From Pseudomonas fluorescens (lineage in GTDB: Bacteria; Pseudomonadota; Gammaproteobacteria; Pseudomonadales; Pseudomonadaceae), in the NCBI RefSeq assembly GCF_902498185.1, contig NZ_CABVIX010000002.1:496001-560000 (forward strand): a DNA stretch of 64,000 bases. The letters are read 5' to 3'. Under the pieces are notes generated by a model. That model ran no database searches. It saw nothing but the letters and a program-made list of their open reading frames with translations, and was not told where the DNA came from. Below, piece by piece: positions 20,768 through 31,197 of the stretch. Every line of letters begins with the position of its first letter. Positions within the stretch are counted from its first letter, which is position 1. A program made the translations under genes and the position numbers.

Positions 20768-21730
20768 GTGATCAAACACAAGAAAGCCCAGTGGCCCTGG
20801 CACGGGCTGACCGCCCTGGTCCTGTTGGGCCTGGCGCTGAGCCTGTACTTCGCCACCTCGATGATTTCCTACGAGTGGCGCTGGAACCGCGTTCCGCAGT
20901 ATTTCGCCTATCAGGCCGAGGATGCCCAGCGCGCCGCCAGTTACGGCACCGTGCAGGACATTGTCAGCCAGGGCGACACCGCCCGCGTCACCCTGCGTGA
21001 CGAGGACGGCGGCGAGCAGGTGCTCGACGTTGCGCAAGACAGCCTGCAGATCAGCAGGGGCGACGATGTCGCCGAAGGCGATGTAGTGGGCGTCACCCGT
21101 CACTGGGCCGCAGGGCCGCTGGCCTGGGGACTGTGGACCACGCTGTGGCTGTCGGTGGTCTCCGGTGCCTTTGGCCTGGTGATCGGCCTGTGCGCGGGGC
21201 TGTGTCGGCTGTCGAACAACCCCACCGTGCGCGACCTGTCGACGGTCTATGTCGAGCTGGTGCGGGGTACGCCGTTGCTGGTGCAGATCTTCATTTTCTA
21301 CTTTTTCATCGGCACCGTGCTCAACCTGTCCCGCGAGTTCGCCGGGGTGGCGGCGCTGGCGCTGTTTACCGGTGCCTATGTCGCCGAGATCGTGCGTGCG
21401 GGCGTACAGTCGATCGCCAAGGGGCAGGGCGAGGCGGCCCGGTCGCTGGGCCTGAACAGCAGCCAGTCGATGCGCCATGTGATCCTGCCGCAGGCGTTCA
21501 AGCGTGTGCTGCCTCCATTGGCAGGGCAGTTCATCAGCCTGGTCAAGGACACCTCGCTGGTGTCGGTGATCGCCATCACCGAGCTGACCAAGAGCGGCCG
21601 CGAGGCCATCACCACCTCGTTCTCGACGTTCGAGATCTGGTTCTGCGTGGCAGGCCTGTACCTGCTGATCAACCTGCCGCTGTCGCACATCGCCAGCCGG
21701 CTCGAGCGGAGGCTTGCGCAAAGTGATTGA
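20768..21730 (+). CDS. Polar amino acid ABC transporter, permease
   Basis: 320-residue inner-membrane permease of the HisM/GlnP type. The conserved EAA loop is visible in [17 protein letters not shown] followed by [14 protein letters not shown]. It is longer than the usual 220-250 residues: an extra N-terminal transmembrane helix (about 12-32) is followed by about 80 polar residues ([17 protein letters not shown]...) before the standard membrane domain begins near 115. Start at GTG 20768. The end overlaps the ATPase gene by 8 bp. Confidence 0.9.
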   Translation: MIKHKKAQWPWHGLTALVLLGLALSLYFATSMISYEWRWNRVPQYFAYQAEDAQRAASYGTVQDIVSQGDTARVTLRDEDGGEQVLDVAQDSLQISRGDDVAEGDVVGVTRHWAAGPLAWGLWTTLWLSVVSGAFGLVIGLCAGLCRLSNNPTVRDLSTVYVELVRGTPLLVQIFIFYFFIGTVLNLSREFAGVAALALFTGAYVAEIVRAGVQSIAKGQGEAARSLGLNSSQSMRHVILPQAFKRVLPPLAGQFISLVKDTSLVSVIAITELTKSGREAITTSFSTFEIWFCVAGLYLLINLPLSHIASRLERRLAQSD

Positions 21731-22457
21731 AGTCCGTGACCTGCTGAAAGTGTTCGACACCCGCGGCCAGGTAGTGCGCGCGGTCGACAACGTCACCACG
21801 CAAGTGGCCAAGGCCGAAGTCGTAGTCGTGCTGGGTCCTTCGGGCTCAGGCAAGTCGACCTTCCTGCGTTGCCTGAATGGACTGGAGGATTTCGACCAGG
21901 GCCATGTGTCCATCGATGGCCTGCAGCTTGACGATCCGGCCACCGACATCAACGCGTATCGGCGCGAAGTCGGCATGGTGTTCCAGCACTTCAACCTGTT
22001 CCCGCACATGACCGTGCTGGAAAACCTGTGCCTGGCGCAAAAGGTGGTGCGCAAGCGCGGCAAGGCCGAGCGCGAAGCCAAGGCACGCGCGCTGCTGGAA
22101 AAAGTCGGTATCAGCCAGAAGGCCAACGAGTACCCCTCGCGCCTGTCTGGAGGTCAGCAGCAGCGCGTGGCCATTGCCCGGGCGCTGGCGATGGACCCCA
22201 AGGTCATGCTGTTCGATGAGCCGACTTCGGCGCTCGATCCAGAGATGGTCGGCGAGGTGCTGGATGTCATGAAGACCCTGGCCCAGGAAGGCATGACGAT
22301 GGTCTGCGTGACGCATGAGATGGGCTTTGCCCGCGAAGTGGCCGACCGCGTGCTGTTCTTCGACCACGGCAAGCTGCTGGAAGACTCACCGCCGAAGGAG
22401 TTCTTCACAGCACCCAAAGACCCCCGCGCCCAAGCCTTCCTGCGCCAGGTGCTCTGA
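21723..22457 (+). CDS. Polar amino acid ABC transporter, ATP-binding protein
   Basis: 244-residue ATPase of the GlnQ/HisP class. Walker [12 protein letters not shown], signature [15 protein letters not shown], Walker [14 protein letters not shown] and the switch histidine in CVTHEMGFA are all present. I take the GTG at 21723 ([11 protein letters not shown]) as the start, overlapping the permease stop by 8 bp; a TTG three codons upstream is possible. With the two preceding genes it forms a complete importer. Confidence 0.93.
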   Translation: MIEVRDLLKVFDTRGQVVRAVDNVTTQVAKAEVVVVLGPSGSGKSTFLRCLNGLEDFDQGHVSIDGLQLDDPATDINAYRREVGMVFQHFNLFPHMTVLENLCLAQKVVRKRGKAEREAKARALLEKVGISQKANEYPSRLSGGQQQRVAIARALAMDPKVMLFDEPTSALDPEMVGEVLDVMKTLAQEGMTMVCVTHEMGFAREVADRVLFFDHGKLLEDSPPKEFFTAPKDPRAQAFLRQVL

Positions 22458-22486
22458 TCGCACAGGTACTGCAGTGTGGACGGCGG

Positions 22487-24091
22487 CTACAGCCGGAACT
22501 TGCCCACCAGCCCCTGCAGGTGCGTGCCCAGCCGCGCCAGCTCTACGCTCGACGCGGCGGTTTCTTCACTTGCGGCCGAGGTCTGGTCGGAGATGTCTCG
22601 CACGTTCATCACGCTGCGGTTGATCTCTTCGGCCACGGCGCTCTGTTGTTCGGCGGCGGTGGCGATCTGCTGGTTCATCGCCTGGATCGACGATACGGTC
22701 GTGGTGATGGTGTGAAGCGAGGCGCCGGCACGACGTGTCAGCTCGACGCTGCTGTCGGTCAGGCTGCGGCTGCTGTCCATCACGCTGGCCACCTGCTGGG
22801 TGCCATGCTGCAGGCCAGCGATCAGCTCTTCGATCTCCTCGGTGGACTTCTGCGTGCGCTGCGCCAGGCTGCGCACCTCATCGGCGACCACGGCAAAGCC
22901 TCGACCTGCCTCGCCCGCGCGGGCGGCCTCGATAGCGGCATTGAGCGCCAACAGGTTGGTCTGCTGGGCGACTGACTTGATCACGTCCAGTACGCTGCCA
23001 ATCTTGGTGCTTTCGCTCTTGAGCTGGGCCATGGCTTCGGTGGAATTCGCCACCTCGTTCGCCAGCCGCTCGATCTGGGCGATTGCCTCGCCTACCACGC
23101 GGTCGCCTTCGCGGGACTGCTGGTCAGCCATCAACGCGGCCTCCGAGGCCTGCTCGGCGTTACGCGCGACTTCGTGAACGGTTGCCGCCATCTGGTTCAT
23201 GGCGGTGGCCACCTGGTCGGTCTCTACCTTTTGGTTGTTGACCCCGGCACTGGTCTGCTCGGTGACGGCGGACAGCTCTTCCGCGGCGCTGGCGATCTGG
23301 GTGACGCCGTCGCCAATTCCGCCAATCAGCTCACGCAGGTTAAGGGTCATGCGCTGCATGCTGGCTTGCAGTTGGCCCAGCTCGTCGCGGCGCTCGAACG
23401 TCATGTCCAGGCGCAGGTCGCCATTGGCCACGCGTTCGGCGGCGGTGAGGGTCTGGCGTAGCGGCAGGACGATCTGTCGGGTAATCACCCAAGCAGCGAG
23501 CATACCCAGCAGCAAGGCCAGCGCTGTGGCCCCGGCCAGCGTGGCCTTGGCCTGCCGGGTATCAGCATCGCGCACCTGGGTCTGCGAGAGGGTCAGGGCC
23601 TGACTGTTGTCGATGAGCACCTGGCCTTGCGCGGCCATGTGCTGCAGCGCCTGGGCAATCAGCGGACTCGACTGGGTGTCGCTGGTGCCGGAGGGTACCT
23701 GGCTGGCCTGGCGCAGGGCGGCGAAGGCCTCACGGTACCGGCTTACAGCCTCGCGCTGAAGCTGCACGCGCTGTTGATCGGCAGGCTGCTCGATCTGCTG
23801 GGCGATCCCTTCAAGCCGGCGGTCGAGCTGTTCAAGCACCTGCTCCATCGCGGCCAGGCTGGCGGCGTCACGGTTATGATCATACTGCAGGCGCGCGATG
23901 CGCAGTTCTTGAGTGCTCTGATGCACCACGGAGATACTGCCGAGCTTGTTGCCTTGGCTGATCACCCCGTTGAGGCCTGTCCAGCCGGTAGCGGTGATGG
24001 CGAGCGTCAAAAGCAGGACCAGGCCGAAGCCAAAGCCCAGTTTTCGATTGACGCTCATGTTGCCCAAAAACTGATTCAACCCACGAGACAT
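22487..24091 (-). CDS. Methyl-accepting chemotaxis protein with short periplasmic sensor domain
   Basis: 534-residue chemoreceptor. Transmembrane helix 1 lies at about 18-38 and helix 2 at about 183-205. The periplasmic domain between them is about 145 residues, predicted helical, so probably a four-helix bundle. A HAMP domain follows ([22 protein letters not shown]), then the signalling hairpin with the tip [20 protein letters not shown]. No C-terminal CheR-tethering pentapeptide is seen (ends VGKFRL). It lies downstream of rsmE and is convergent with the ABC transporter. From memory, the receptor at this place in P. putida KT2440 is McpQ, with a larger bimodular sensor, so I give no symbol. 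Confidence 0.9.
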   Translation of the reverse strand: MSRGLNQFLGNMSVNRKLGFGFGLVLLLTLAITATGWTGLNGVISQGNKLGSISVVHQSTQELRIARLQYDHNRDAASLAAMEQVLEQLDRRLEGIAQQIEQPADQQRVQLQREAVSRYREAFAALRQASQVPSGTSDTQSSPLIAQALQHMAAQGQVLIDNSQALTLSQTQVRDADTRQAKATLAGATALALLLGMLAAWVITRQIVLPLRQTLTAAERVANGDLRLDMTFERRDELGQLQASMQRMTLNLRELIGGIGDGVTQIASAAEELSAVTEQTSAGVNNQKVETDQVATAMNQMAATVHEVARNAEQASEAALMADQQSREGDRVVGEAIAQIERLANEVANSTEAMAQLKSESTKIGSVLDVIKSVAQQTNLLALNAAIEAARAGEAGRGFAVVADEVRSLAQRTQKSTEEIEELIAGLQHGTQQVASVMDSSRSLTDSSVELTRRAGASLHTITTTVSSIQAMNQQIATAAEQQSAVAEEINRSVMNVRDISDQTSAASEETAASSVELARLGTHLQGLVGKFRL

Positions 24092-24189
24092 GGTTTACTC
24101 CCTGGCGCCCGGCATGGCTGGCTATTGCTGTATGGCCAGCATATCGGCGCCAGGATAAAAAACTTGACAGGGGTAGCTTGGTCGAGCGG

Positions 24190-24897
24190 TCAGAAAATCC
24201 GCGACAGCAGTGCGGTAACGGCAGTTTCTACCCGCAGGATGCGCTCACCAAGCTGCACCGGCTGCAGCCCCGCCTTGCCCAGCAGCTCGACTTCGTAGGG
24301 GATCCAGCCACCTTCGGGGCCGATCGCCAGGGTGACGGGCTCAGTCACTGCACGCGGACAGGCCGGGTAGGGCCCTGGATGACCGACCAGGCCCAGGGTG
24401 CCCTCGGCCATGGCGGGCAGGCGGTCTTCGACGAAGGGCTTGAAGCGCTTCTCGATAACGACTTCGGGCAGCACCGTATCGCGGCCCTGCTCGAGGCCGA
24501 GCACCAGCTGTTCACGTATGGCCGCTGGGGTGAGGAAAGGCGTTTGCCAGAAGCTCTTCTCGACCCGGTAACTGTTGACCAAGACCAGGCGCGGCACCCC
24601 CAGGGTGGCGACGGTCTGGAACACCCGGCGCAGCATCTTCGGGCGGGGCAGGGCGAGTACCAGGGTCAGTGGCAGCTTGGCAGGCGGTGGCTGGTCGAAC
24701 GCCACCTCCAGTTCCGCTTCATGACCCTCGAGCCGCATCACCGTAGCCTGGCCCATCTGGCCGCCCAGGCGGCCGACGCGCAGGCTGTCACCCACCGCCA
24801 CGCGGTGGATCTCCTGCATATGGGTGAAGCGCCGATCAGCCAGCACCACACGGTCGGCCGCGATGAAATCGGCCTCTTCGAGCAGCAGCAGGTTCAT
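24190..24897 (-). CDS. RsmE-family RNA methyltransferase, divergent paralogue
   Basis: 235-residue member of the RsmE (SPOUT) family, whose canonical members methylate N3 of U1498 in 16S rRNA. The SAM-knot motif AIGPEGGW and the C-terminal [12 protein letters not shown] are conserved. The middle differs from canonical RsmE: where typical proteins read WAIQKATELG and SERCEV, this one has [12 protein letters not shown] and no ERC motif. A second, canonical copy lies at 55003-55722. It overlaps tatC by 4 bp in the same operon. It may modify another RNA position; the substrate is not known from the sequence. Confidence 0.82.
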   Translation of the reverse strand: MNLLLLEEADFIAADRVVLADRRFTHMQEIHRVAVGDSLRVGRLGGQMGQATVMRLEGHEAELEVAFDQPPPAKLPLTLVLALPRPKMLRRVFQTVATLGVPRLVLVNSYRVEKSFWQTPFLTPAAIREQLVLGLEQGRDTVLPEVVIEKRFKPFVEDRLPAMAEGTLGLVGHPGPYPACPRAVTEPVTLAIGPEGGWIPYEVELLGKAGLQPVQLGERILRVETAVTALLSRIF

Positions 24898-25685
24898 GGT
24901 TGGGTCGCTGGCGGCTGGTCGTCATGGTCTTCGGCGGCGTTGTCCTTCGACTCGCTGCGCTTGCGTATCAGACCGCCGAACAGCACGCCGATCTCGAACA
25001 GCAGCCACATGGGCACGGCCAGCAGGGTCTGCGAGAAGATGTCTGGCGGTGTCAGGACCATTCCGACCACGAAGCAGCCGATGATCACATACGGGCGGAT
25101 CTTCTTCAGGTACTTCACATCGACCACACCGATCCACACCAGCAGCACGACCGCCACCGGGATCTCGAACGCTACGCCAAAGGCGAAGAACAGCGTCATG
25201 ACGAAGTCCAGGTAACTGGCGATGTCCGTCATCATCGAAACGCCCTCTGGCGTTGCGCTGGCAAAGAAGCCGAAGATCAGCGGGAACACCAGGAAATAGG
25301 CGAAGGCCATGCCGGCGTAGAACAGGATGATGCTGGAGATCAGCAGCGGAATTGCGATGCGCTTTTCGTGACGGTACAGCCCCGGTGCGATGAAGCCCCA
25401 GACCTGCTGAAGGATAACCGGCATCGCCAGGAACAGCGAGACGATCATGGTCAGCTTGAATGGCGTCAGGAACGGCGAGGCCACATCGGTGGCGATCATC
25501 GTCGCGTTCGGCGGCAGGTGATCGCGCAGCGGTTGCGACACCAGGGTGTAGATCTGCTGCGCGAAGGCGAAGAGCCCGATGAAGATCAGGAAGATGGCGG
25601 CCACGCAGCGCAACAGGCGGGTGCGCAGCTCAGTCAAGTGCGAGACCAGCGGCATGGGCTGGTCGTGTTCCGGGATTTCGCTCAT
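24894..25685 (-). CDS. tatC: Sec-independent translocase subunit TatC
   Basis: 263-residue inner-membrane protein with six predicted transmembrane helices, the receptor for twin-arginine signal peptides. The N-terminal [16 protein letters not shown] is the TatC signature and FAYFLVFP and TPPDIFSQ follow in later loops. The C-terminal tail is charged. Start at 25685 overlaps the tatB stop by 4 bp; the stop overlaps the downstream rsmE-like gene by 4 bp. Confidence 0.96.
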   Translation of the reverse strand: MSEIPEHDQPMPLVSHLTELRTRLLRCVAAIFLIFIGLFAFAQQIYTLVSQPLRDHLPPNATMIATDVASPFLTPFKLTMIVSLFLAMPVILQQVWGFIAPGLYRHEKRIAIPLLISSIILFYAGMAFAYFLVFPLIFGFFASATPEGVSMMTDIASYLDFVMTLFFAFGVAFEIPVAVVLLVWIGVVDVKYLKKIRPYVIIGCFVVGMVLTPPDIFSQTLLAVPMWLLFEIGVLFGGLIRKRSESKDNAAEDHDDQPPATQP

Positions 25686-26050
25686 GGGGCTCTTGGCGGT
25701 TGAGGCGGCTCGGGGGCATTGGCAGGCAGTGTTGCCGGCGTGCTGCTGGCATGTTCAGGCGCAGGCGTGGCCGGTGTCGGGCTGGCTGGAGTAGCTTGAG
25801 TGGCCTTCGGGTCGAGAATGCGCCGCGCCTCCTGCTCCATTGAGAGGATGTGCTCGTTGTGCAGCTGGCGGCGGATGTCGTCGGCGCCGATTTCGCGCTC
25901 GACTTCCATCTTGATGCTGTTGAAGCTGCGCTTGAGACGGCCGATCCACAGGCCCGCAGTACGCGCGGCGCCTGGCAGGCGCTCGGGGCCGAGCACCAGC
26001 AGGGCTACAAGGCCGACGAGCAACAGCTCGCTGAAGCTGATCCCGAACAT
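25682..26050 (-). CDS. tatB: Sec-independent translocase subunit TatB
   Basis: 122-residue protein. Residues 1-20 ([20 protein letters not shown]) form the single membrane helix, followed by [13 protein letters not shown], an amphipathic helix and a Pro/Ala/Thr-rich tail. TatB works with TatC in binding twin-arginine substrates. It lies 3 bp after tatA and overlaps tatC. Confidence 0.95.
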   Translation of the reverse strand: MFGISFSELLLVGLVALLVLGPERLPGAARTAGLWIGRLKRSFNSIKMEVEREIGADDIRRQLHNEHILSMEQEARRILDPKATQATPASPTPATPAPEHASSTPATLPANAPEPPQPPRAP

Positions 26051-26053
26051 GGG

Positions 26054-26344
26054 TCAGTCTTTCCGGAGCGGGTCTTGGACCGGCGTCGCCTGGCCGTCGA
26101 TGGTGTGCGGCTGGCTCAGCGGCGCGGTGTTCTGCGCTTGCGGCTGGGCGTGCACGGGCGGCACTGGCTGGGCTGGCGGTGCGGTTGGCTCGGCGGGCTT
26201 GGTCTCTTCGTCGCTCATGGCCTTGCGAAAGCCCTTGATCGATTCGCCCAGGTCGCCGCCAAAGTTCTTCAGCTTCTTGGTGCCGAAGACCAGGACCACG
26301 ACGACCAGCAGGACGATCCAGTGTTTCCAGTCAAAAATTCCCAT
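26054..26344 (-). CDS. tatA: Sec-independent translocase subunit TatA
   Basis: 96-residue pore-forming subunit. [20 protein letters not shown] makes the membrane helix, followed by [23 protein letters not shown], the TatA amphipathic helix. The C-terminal 40 residues are unusually rich in Pro, Gln and Ala compared with the E. coli protein but similar tails occur in Pseudomonas. First gene of tatABC; 101 bp after hisE. Confidence 0.95.
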   Translation of the reverse strand: MGIFDWKHWIVLLVVVVLVFGTKKLKNFGGDLGESIKGFRKAMSDEETKPAEPTAPPAQPVPPVHAQPQAQNTAPLSQPHTIDGQATPVQDPLRKD

Positions 26345-26445
26345 GATGGACTCCGTGAAATGTGTGCTTGCCAGAATAATGTGGTGACTGTTCGGGCGCT
26401 ATCGCGGGCAAGTCGGAGCGCCGAACCGGCGCGCCTACAGGTTGA

Positions 26446-26781
26446 TCAGGCCGATGGCTGGCGCGCGGCTTTTTCGTCGTGGCCGGACAGGCCGAAGCGG
26501 CGCTCGAGTTCATCGAGCACGGCTTGTGGGTGCTGGCCCAGCGCACTGAGCATGACCAGGCTGTGAAACCAGAGGTCAGCGGTCTCGTAGATGACATCGG
26601 TGCAGTCGCCACTGTGGGCGGCGTCCTTGGCGGCGATGATCGTCTCGACCGATTCTTCGCCGAGCTTTTCGAGAATCTTGTTCAGACCCTTGTGATACAG
26701 GCTGGCCACGTAGGAGCTGTCGGGCGCCGCGTTCTTGCGGCCTTCGAGCACTTCGGCGAGGCGGGTAAGGGTATCGCTCAT
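26446..26781 (-). CDS. hisE: Phosphoribosyl-ATP pyrophosphatase
   Basis: 111-residue all-helical enzyme of the second step of histidine synthesis (PR-ATP to PR-AMP). [20 protein letters not shown] and the following [11 protein letters not shown] carry the acidic Mg-binding residues. The start is the ATG at 26781 ([14 protein letters not shown]); the upstream in-frame ATG overlaps hisI and is not needed. It follows hisI with a single base between them; in pseudomonads hisI and hisE are separate genes rather than a fusion. Confidence 0.95.
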   Translation of the reverse strand: MSDTLTRLAEVLEGRKNAAPDSSYVASLYHKGLNKILEKLGEESVETIIAAKDAAHSGDCTDVIYETADLWFHSLVMLSALGQHPQAVLDELERRFGLSGHDEKAARQPSA

Positions 26782-26782
26782 G

Positions 26783-27175
26783 TCAGTGTCCTGCGCTGTA
26801 GATGGCATCCGGGTCCTTGAGGACCGGGTCGACGGTTTGCCACTGGCCGTTTTCATAGACGCGGTAGAAGCAGCTTTCGCGGCCGGTATGGCAGGCGATA
26901 TGACCCAGTTGCTCGACCATCAGGATGATCACGTCGGCATCGCAGTCCAGTCGCATCTCGTGCAGTTTCTGCACATGGCCCGACTCTTCGCCCTTGCGCC
27001 ACAACTTGCCCCGCGAACGCGACCAGTATATGGCACGTTGTTGCGCGGCGGTCAGCGCCAGGGATTCACGGTTCATCCAGGCCATCATCAGTACGCGCCC
27101 GGTCTTGTGATCCTGGGCGATGGCCGGTACCAGGCCATCGCTGTTCCACTTGATCTCGTCCAGCCAGTCTTTCAT
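26783..27175 (-). CDS. hisI: Phosphoribosyl-AMP cyclohydrolase
   Basis: 130-residue zinc enzyme opening the adenine ring of PR-AMP in histidine synthesis. Motifs [35 protein letters not shown] and LDCDADVI are typical. The start is taken at the ATG at 27175 ([11 protein letters not shown]) rather than four codons upstream. It lies 70 bp after ubiB and immediately before hisE. Confidence 0.95.
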   Translation of the reverse strand: MKDWLDEIKWNSDGLVPAIAQDHKTGRVLMMAWMNRESLALTAAQQRAIYWSRSRGKLWRKGEESGHVQKLHEMRLDCDADVIILMVEQLGHIACHTGRESCFYRVYENGQWQTVDPVLKDPDAIYSAGH

Positions 27176-27245
27176 TGTCGACTCCAAAACCGGGCCCTGG
27201 TCTGCCGGGCCCTTGCGCTAGTGTGCCAGCCAGCAGCGCGGCTGG

Positions 27246-28853
27246 CTATCGGCGCACGATCAGGTACAGCCCGGCTGCGAGCATCAGCCACGCGGGCCAG
27301 GCGGCCGGGGCGCTGAGGCTTGCGGCGGCGGTGGCCAGCGTCGCGCCACCGGCGAGCAGGCTGCCACCCAGAAGGCGCAGGGCCCAGCCGTCGTGGTCCC
27401 GGCGCCGGGGCATCTCAGGATCGTTCAGGTGGGGCTGCGACAGGCGTTCGAGCAGGTCGCGGGTCATGCCGGCCAGGTGCGGCAGTTGTTCCACCTGGCT
27501 GTGCAGGTTGCCCAGCACGGTGCGCGGGCTCATGCGCTCGCGCATCCAGCGCTCGAGGAACGGCTGCGCGGTGCTCCACAGGTCGAGGTCCGGGTACAGC
27601 TGGCGCCCCAGTCCCTCGATGTTGAGCAGGGTCTTCTGCAGCAACACCAGCTGGGGCTGCACTTCCATGTTGAAGCGGCGGGCCGTCTGGAACAGGCGCA
27701 TCAGCACCTGGCCGAAGGAGATGTCCTTGAGCGGCTTCTCGAAGATCGGCTCGCACACCGTGCGGATCGCCGCCTCGAACTCGTTGAGCTTGGTCTGCGC
27801 CGGTACCCAGCCCGAGTCGATGTGCAACTGGGCGACGCGCCGGTAGTCGCGCTTGAAGAAGGCGAACAGGTTGCGCGCCAGATAGTCCTGGTCCTCGGGG
27901 GTGAGGCTGCCGACAATGCCGCAGTCGATGGCGATGTACTGTGGGCTCCACGGCCGCACGGTACTGACGAAGATGTTGCCCGGGTGCATGTCGGCGTGGA
28001 AGAAGCTGTCGCGGAACACTTGGGTGAAAAACAGCTCCACGCCGCGCTCGGCGAGAATCTTCATGTCGGTGCGCTGGTCGGCCAACGCGGCCAGGTCAGT
28101 CACCGGCACGCCGTAGATGCGCTCCATCACCAGCACCTTCGGGCGGCACAGGTCCCAGTAGACCTGGGGCACGTAGAGCATGTCCGAGCCTTCGAAGTTG
28201 CGCCGCAGCTGGCTGGAGTTGGCAGCCTCGCGGAGCAGGTCGAGCTCGTCGAAGATGGTTTTCTCGTAGTCCTTGACCACCTCGACCGGGTGCAGCAGGC
28301 GCGCATCGGCGGACACTCGCTCGGCGCCCTTGGCGATCAGGAACAGCCAGGCAAGATCCTGGGCGATGACCGGCTTCAGGCCGGGACGCACCACCTTGAC
28401 CACTACCTCTTCACCGGTCTTGAGCCGGGCGCCATGTACCTGCGCCACCGAGGCGGAGGCCAGAGGCTCGACGTCGAAGCGGCTGAACACCTCGCCGACA
28501 GTCGCCCCGAGTTGCTCCTCGATCAGCGCCACCGCCTGTTTCGAGTCGAATGGCGGCACCCGGTCCTGCAGCAGCATCAGCTCGTCCGCGATGTCCGTGG
28601 GCATCAGGTCGCGGCGGGTCGAAAGCAGCTGGCCGAACTTGATGAAGATCGGCCCCAGGTCCTGCAAGGCAAGGCGCAGGCGGGCGCCGCGGTTGAGCGG
28701 GGAGGGCTTGCGCGGCAGCCATCGCCAGGGCATGAGCAGGCGCAGGCTCCTCAACCACCAGGGCAAGGGCAGATCGAACAGCAGGTCATCGAGACGGTAG
28801 CGGATCACGACGCGCTGAATGCGCAACAGACGGCGGACGGCGAGCAGCTTCAT
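27246..28853 (-). CDS. ubiB: Ubiquinone biosynthesis protein UbiB
   Basis: 535-residue atypical kinase/ATPase of the UbiB/ADCK family needed for ubiquinone synthesis. The KxGQ motif is in [11 protein letters not shown], the A-rich loop in [13 protein letters not shown], and the HGDMHPGN-like catalytic loop appears as [13 protein letters not shown]. Two hydrophobic helices at the C-terminus anchor it in the membrane. Its start overlaps ubiJ by 4 bp; ubiE-ubiJ-ubiB is the usual order. Confidence 0.96.
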   Translation of the reverse strand: MKLLAVRRLLRIQRVVIRYRLDDLLFDLPLPWWLRSLRLLMPWRWLPRKPSPLNRGARLRLALQDLGPIFIKFGQLLSTRRDLMPTDIADELMLLQDRVPPFDSKQAVALIEEQLGATVGEVFSRFDVEPLASASVAQVHGARLKTGEEVVVKVVRPGLKPVIAQDLAWLFLIAKGAERVSADARLLHPVEVVKDYEKTIFDELDLLREAANSSQLRRNFEGSDMLYVPQVYWDLCRPKVLVMERIYGVPVTDLAALADQRTDMKILAERGVELFFTQVFRDSFFHADMHPGNIFVSTVRPWSPQYIAIDCGIVGSLTPEDQDYLARNLFAFFKRDYRRVAQLHIDSGWVPAQTKLNEFEAAIRTVCEPIFEKPLKDISFGQVLMRLFQTARRFNMEVQPQLVLLQKTLLNIEGLGRQLYPDLDLWSTAQPFLERWMRERMSPRTVLGNLHSQVEQLPHLAGMTRDLLERLSQPHLNDPEMPRRRDHDGWALRLLGGSLLAGGATLATAAASLSAPAAWPAWLMLAAGLYLIVRR

Positions 28854-29479
28854 GCGTTATCGCTGGTATCAAGTGAGCGGGATCGGGCCAGGCGCTGGAT
28901 GCGCGCCTCAAGGCGTTCAATGTCGAGCTTTAGCGAGTCGAGTTCGCGGAAGGCCGCTTCGGCCTCGCGCTGGCCGACCAGGGTACGGGCTTCTTCGGCA
29001 AGGTATTCGGACAGGTTCTGGCTGAAACGCGCCAGCCCTTCCCGTGTCCAGCGGGCGCGCAGGCGCAGGTGGCCGGCCAGCAGGGCAGTAGGCACCGGAC
29101 CCAGCCAGCGCGACAGCTCGTATTCCCAGTCCAGCTCCAGGTCCTGGAGGATACCGAACAGGTCGAGGAGCACCGCGCTGTCGCCGTGCAGTTCGACCTG
29201 CGGACTGTGCAGCACGGCGTTCTTGTCGCCGGCAAAGGCCAGTTGCACCAAGCTGCCCGCAGGCGCGCGCAGTGTGCAGTCGACCTCCCCTTCCCAGTGG
29301 GCGGCAAGCATCAGGCCGTCCTCATCTGGGAGGATGAAGACCGAGAACGACGGCTGGCGGCAGTCGATGGCAATCACCTTGCCCTCCAGCGCGGCCAGGC
29401 GCGGCATGGCCGTGCTGTCCATGCGCAGCACACGGTTGAGCCCGTGTTCGACGCTTGCGAGAAGGCCGGCCAGCAGCAT
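28850..29479 (-). CDS. ubiJ: Ubiquinone biosynthesis accessory factor UbiJ
   Basis: 209-residue protein with an SCP2-like lipid-binding domain (about residues 20-120) followed by a charged, probably coiled-coil C-terminus ([19 protein letters not shown]). In the ubiquinone assembly complex it is thought to hold the lipophilic intermediates. It starts one base inside the ubiE stop region and overlaps ubiB by 4 bp. Confidence 0.92.
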   Translation of the reverse strand: MLLAGLLASVEHGLNRVLRMDSTAMPRLAALEGKVIAIDCRQPSFSVFILPDEDGLMLAAHWEGEVDCTLRAPAGSLVQLAFAGDKNAVLHSPQVELHGDSAVLLDLFGILQDLELDWEYELSRWLGPVPTALLAGHLRLRARWTREGLARFSQNLSEYLAEEARTLVGQREAEAAFRELDSLKLDIERLEARIQRLARSRSLDTSDNA

Positions 29480-30249
29480 CAGGGCTTGATACCCCGGTGC
29501 AGCGCGACGATGCCGCTGGTCATGTTGTGGTAGGTGACACGGTCAAAGCCGGCCTGGACCATCATGGCCTTGAGCGTTTCCTGGTCGGGGTGCATGCGGA
29601 TCGACTCGGCCAGGTAACGGTAGCTTTCCGAGTCATTGGTGATCAGCTTGCCGGCCAGGGGCATGAAAGCGAACGAATAGGCGTCGTAGGCCTTGGACAT
29701 GAAGGCATTGGTCGGCTTGGAGAACTCCAGCACCAGCAGGCGGCCGCCGGGCTTGAGCACGCGCAGCATCGAGCGCAGGGCGTCTTCCTTGTGGGTGACG
29801 TTGCGCAGCCCGAAGGCAATGGTCACGCAGTCGAAGTGGTTGTCCGGGAAGGGCAGCTTCTCGGCATCGGCCTGGACGAACTCGATATTGCCCGCCACGC
29901 CGCGGTCGAGCAGGCGGTCGCGGCCTACCTTGAGCATCGACTCGTTGATGTCGGCCAGCACCACCTGGCCGGTCGGGCCTACCAGGCGCGAGAACTTGGC
30001 CGCCAGGTCACCCGTGCCACCCGCGATGTCCAGCACGCGGTTACCGCTGCGCACGCCGGAAAGCTCGATCGTGAAGCGCTTCCACAGCCGGTGCATGCCA
30101 CCGGACAGGACGTCGTTCATCAGGTCGTACTTGGCGGCTACCGAGTGGAAGACCTCGGCGACTTTCGCCGCTTTCTCGCTCTCACGAACGTTCTTGTAGC
30201 CGAAATGGGTGGTAGGTTCGGCCTGGTCGCCTTTGCGCTGATCGGTCAT
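29479..30249 (-). CDS. ubiE: Ubiquinone/menaquinone C-methyltransferase UbiE
   Basis: 256-residue SAM-dependent methyltransferase adding the C-methyl group to the benzoquinol ring. Signature [20 protein letters not shown] motif [12 protein letters not shown], and NVTHKEDAL are clear. First gene of the minus-strand run ubiE-ubiJ-ubiB-hisI-hisE-tatABC-rsmE. Its 125-bp upstream region is shared with the divergent small PHA-region gene. Confidence 0.97.
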   Translation of the reverse strand: MTDQRKGDQAEPTTHFGYKNVRESEKAAKVAEVFHSVAAKYDLMNDVLSGGMHRLWKRFTIELSGVRSGNRVLDIAGGTGDLAAKFSRLVGPTGQVVLADINESMLKVGRDRLLDRGVAGNIEFVQADAEKLPFPDNHFDCVTIAFGLRNVTHKEDALRSMLRVLKPGGRLLVLEFSKPTNAFMSKAYDAYSFAFMPLAGKLITNDSESYRYLAESIRMHPDQETLKAMMVQAGFDRVTYHNMTSGIVALHRGIKP

Positions 30250-30374
30250 TTCGCTTCACCGGGAAAAAATTACCGCCATTCTAGGGTGAACGGGCGGATT
30301 TGTCTTGGCGGGGTGTGTCGCCGGCGCGGGCGGGGGCATAATGTCGGCATTGTCTTAGTCTTCAGGATTACCCC

Positions 30375-30650
30375 ATGACCCAGATCAGCGTTGAACGCAA
30401 ACACAGCCTCGGCCGCGAGGCCGCGCGCGCCAAGGCCGAGTCGCTGGTGGAGAAGCTGTCGCAGGAATACGACCTCAAGGCCCAGTGGCAGGGCGACCGT
30501 GTCGACGTATCGCGCAGTGGCGCCAAGGGCAGCGTGTTGATCGGCGACGACAGCATCCGTGTCGAACTCAAGCTGGGGATGATGCTGTCGATGATGAGCG
30601 CCAGCATCAAGAGCGGAATCGAGCGCGCGTTGGACAAGGCGCTCGCCTAG
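30375..30650 (+). CDS. Polyhydroxyalkanoic acid system family protein
   Basis: 91-residue protein (starts MTQISVERKHSLG, ends ERALDKALA) of the family annotated as a PHA-system or PHA-granule-region protein. It has an alternating beta/helix look resembling small polyketide-cyclase-like folds, and no membrane segment. It lies upstream of phaI in the same direction, with the candidate PhaD site between them. The role is not established; family assignment rests on sequence and position. Confidence 0.82.
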   Translation: MTQISVERKHSLGREAARAKAESLVEKLSQEYDLKAQWQGDRVDVSRSGAKGSVLIGDDSIRVELKLGMMLSMMSASIKSGIERALDKALA

Positions 30651-30669
30651 GCCCCATCCGATAGCTGCT

Positions 30670-30689
30670 CTTAGGGTGATCATTCTAAT
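30670..30689. promoter_or_regulatory. Candidate PhaD operator upstream of phaI
   Basis: CTTAGG-GTGATCAT-TCTAAT: two inverted 6-bp half-sites with an 8-bp spacer, 57 bp upstream of phaI. The same TTAG-N10-CTAA core recurs upstream of phaC1 at the other end of the cluster. The 6-8-6 layout agrees with what I recall of the published PhaD operator. Assignment by eye. Confidence 0.65.
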
Positions 30690-30746
30690 TTTTCCTCCTA
30701 CCTTGTGCTCAAGCCCGACATTCCCTACGAGCGTGAGGTGCAGAGC

Positions 30747-31187
30747 ATGGCCAACAAAACGACCCTGAAGAAAAAAGTCGACACCGCCCAGGACAGTCCC
30801 CTGGGCGAGGTGCGCGGCTACGCGCGCAAGATCTGGCTGGCAGGCCTGGGTGCCTACACCCGCGTCGGTCAGGAAGGCACGGAGTACTTCAAAGAGCTGG
30901 TCAAGGCGGGTGAGGGCGTGGAGAAACGCGGCGAGCAGCGTATCGAGGAAGCCGTCGACCAAGGCCTGGACGCCGCCAACAGCCAGCTGCACGAGGCCGA
31001 GCGTGAGCTCACCGTGGTACGCAGCCGGTTCGAGGTTCGCCTCGACAAGATCGAAAGAGCATTCGATGCGCGCGTCGGCAGCGCCTTGAATCGTATCGGT
31101 ATTCCGTCTAAACATGACGTTGAGGCATTGTCCATCAAGCTCGATGAGCTGACGGCGTTGCTCGAGCGCGTCGCTCGCAAACAATAA
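30747..31187 (+). CDS. phaI: PHA granule-associated phasin PhaI
   Basis: 146-residue phasin that coats intracellular mcl-PHA granules. The family segment YARKIWLAGLGAYTRVGQEG (residues about 21-40) is shared with the neighbouring PhaF, followed by a long helical, heptad-like region that binds the granule surface. The start is the ATG at 30747 (MANKTTLKKK) with GAGG at 30734-30737. It is followed after 10 bp by phaF, so the two form one operon. Confidence 0.93.
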   Translation: MANKTTLKKKVDTAQDSPLGEVRGYARKIWLAGLGAYTRVGQEGTEYFKELVKAGEGVEKRGEQRIEEAVDQGLDAANSQLHEAERELTVVRSRFEVRLDKIERAFDARVGSALNRIGIPSKHDVEALSIKLDELTALLERVARKQ

Positions 31188-31197
31188 GGAGAGCAGG

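Noticed and set aside
27393..29489. Long open frame of 698 codons on the plus strand opposite ubiB and ubiJ
   Set aside because: It is antisense to two well-supported genes, has no family-like motifs and a composition typical of the complement of GC-rich codons.
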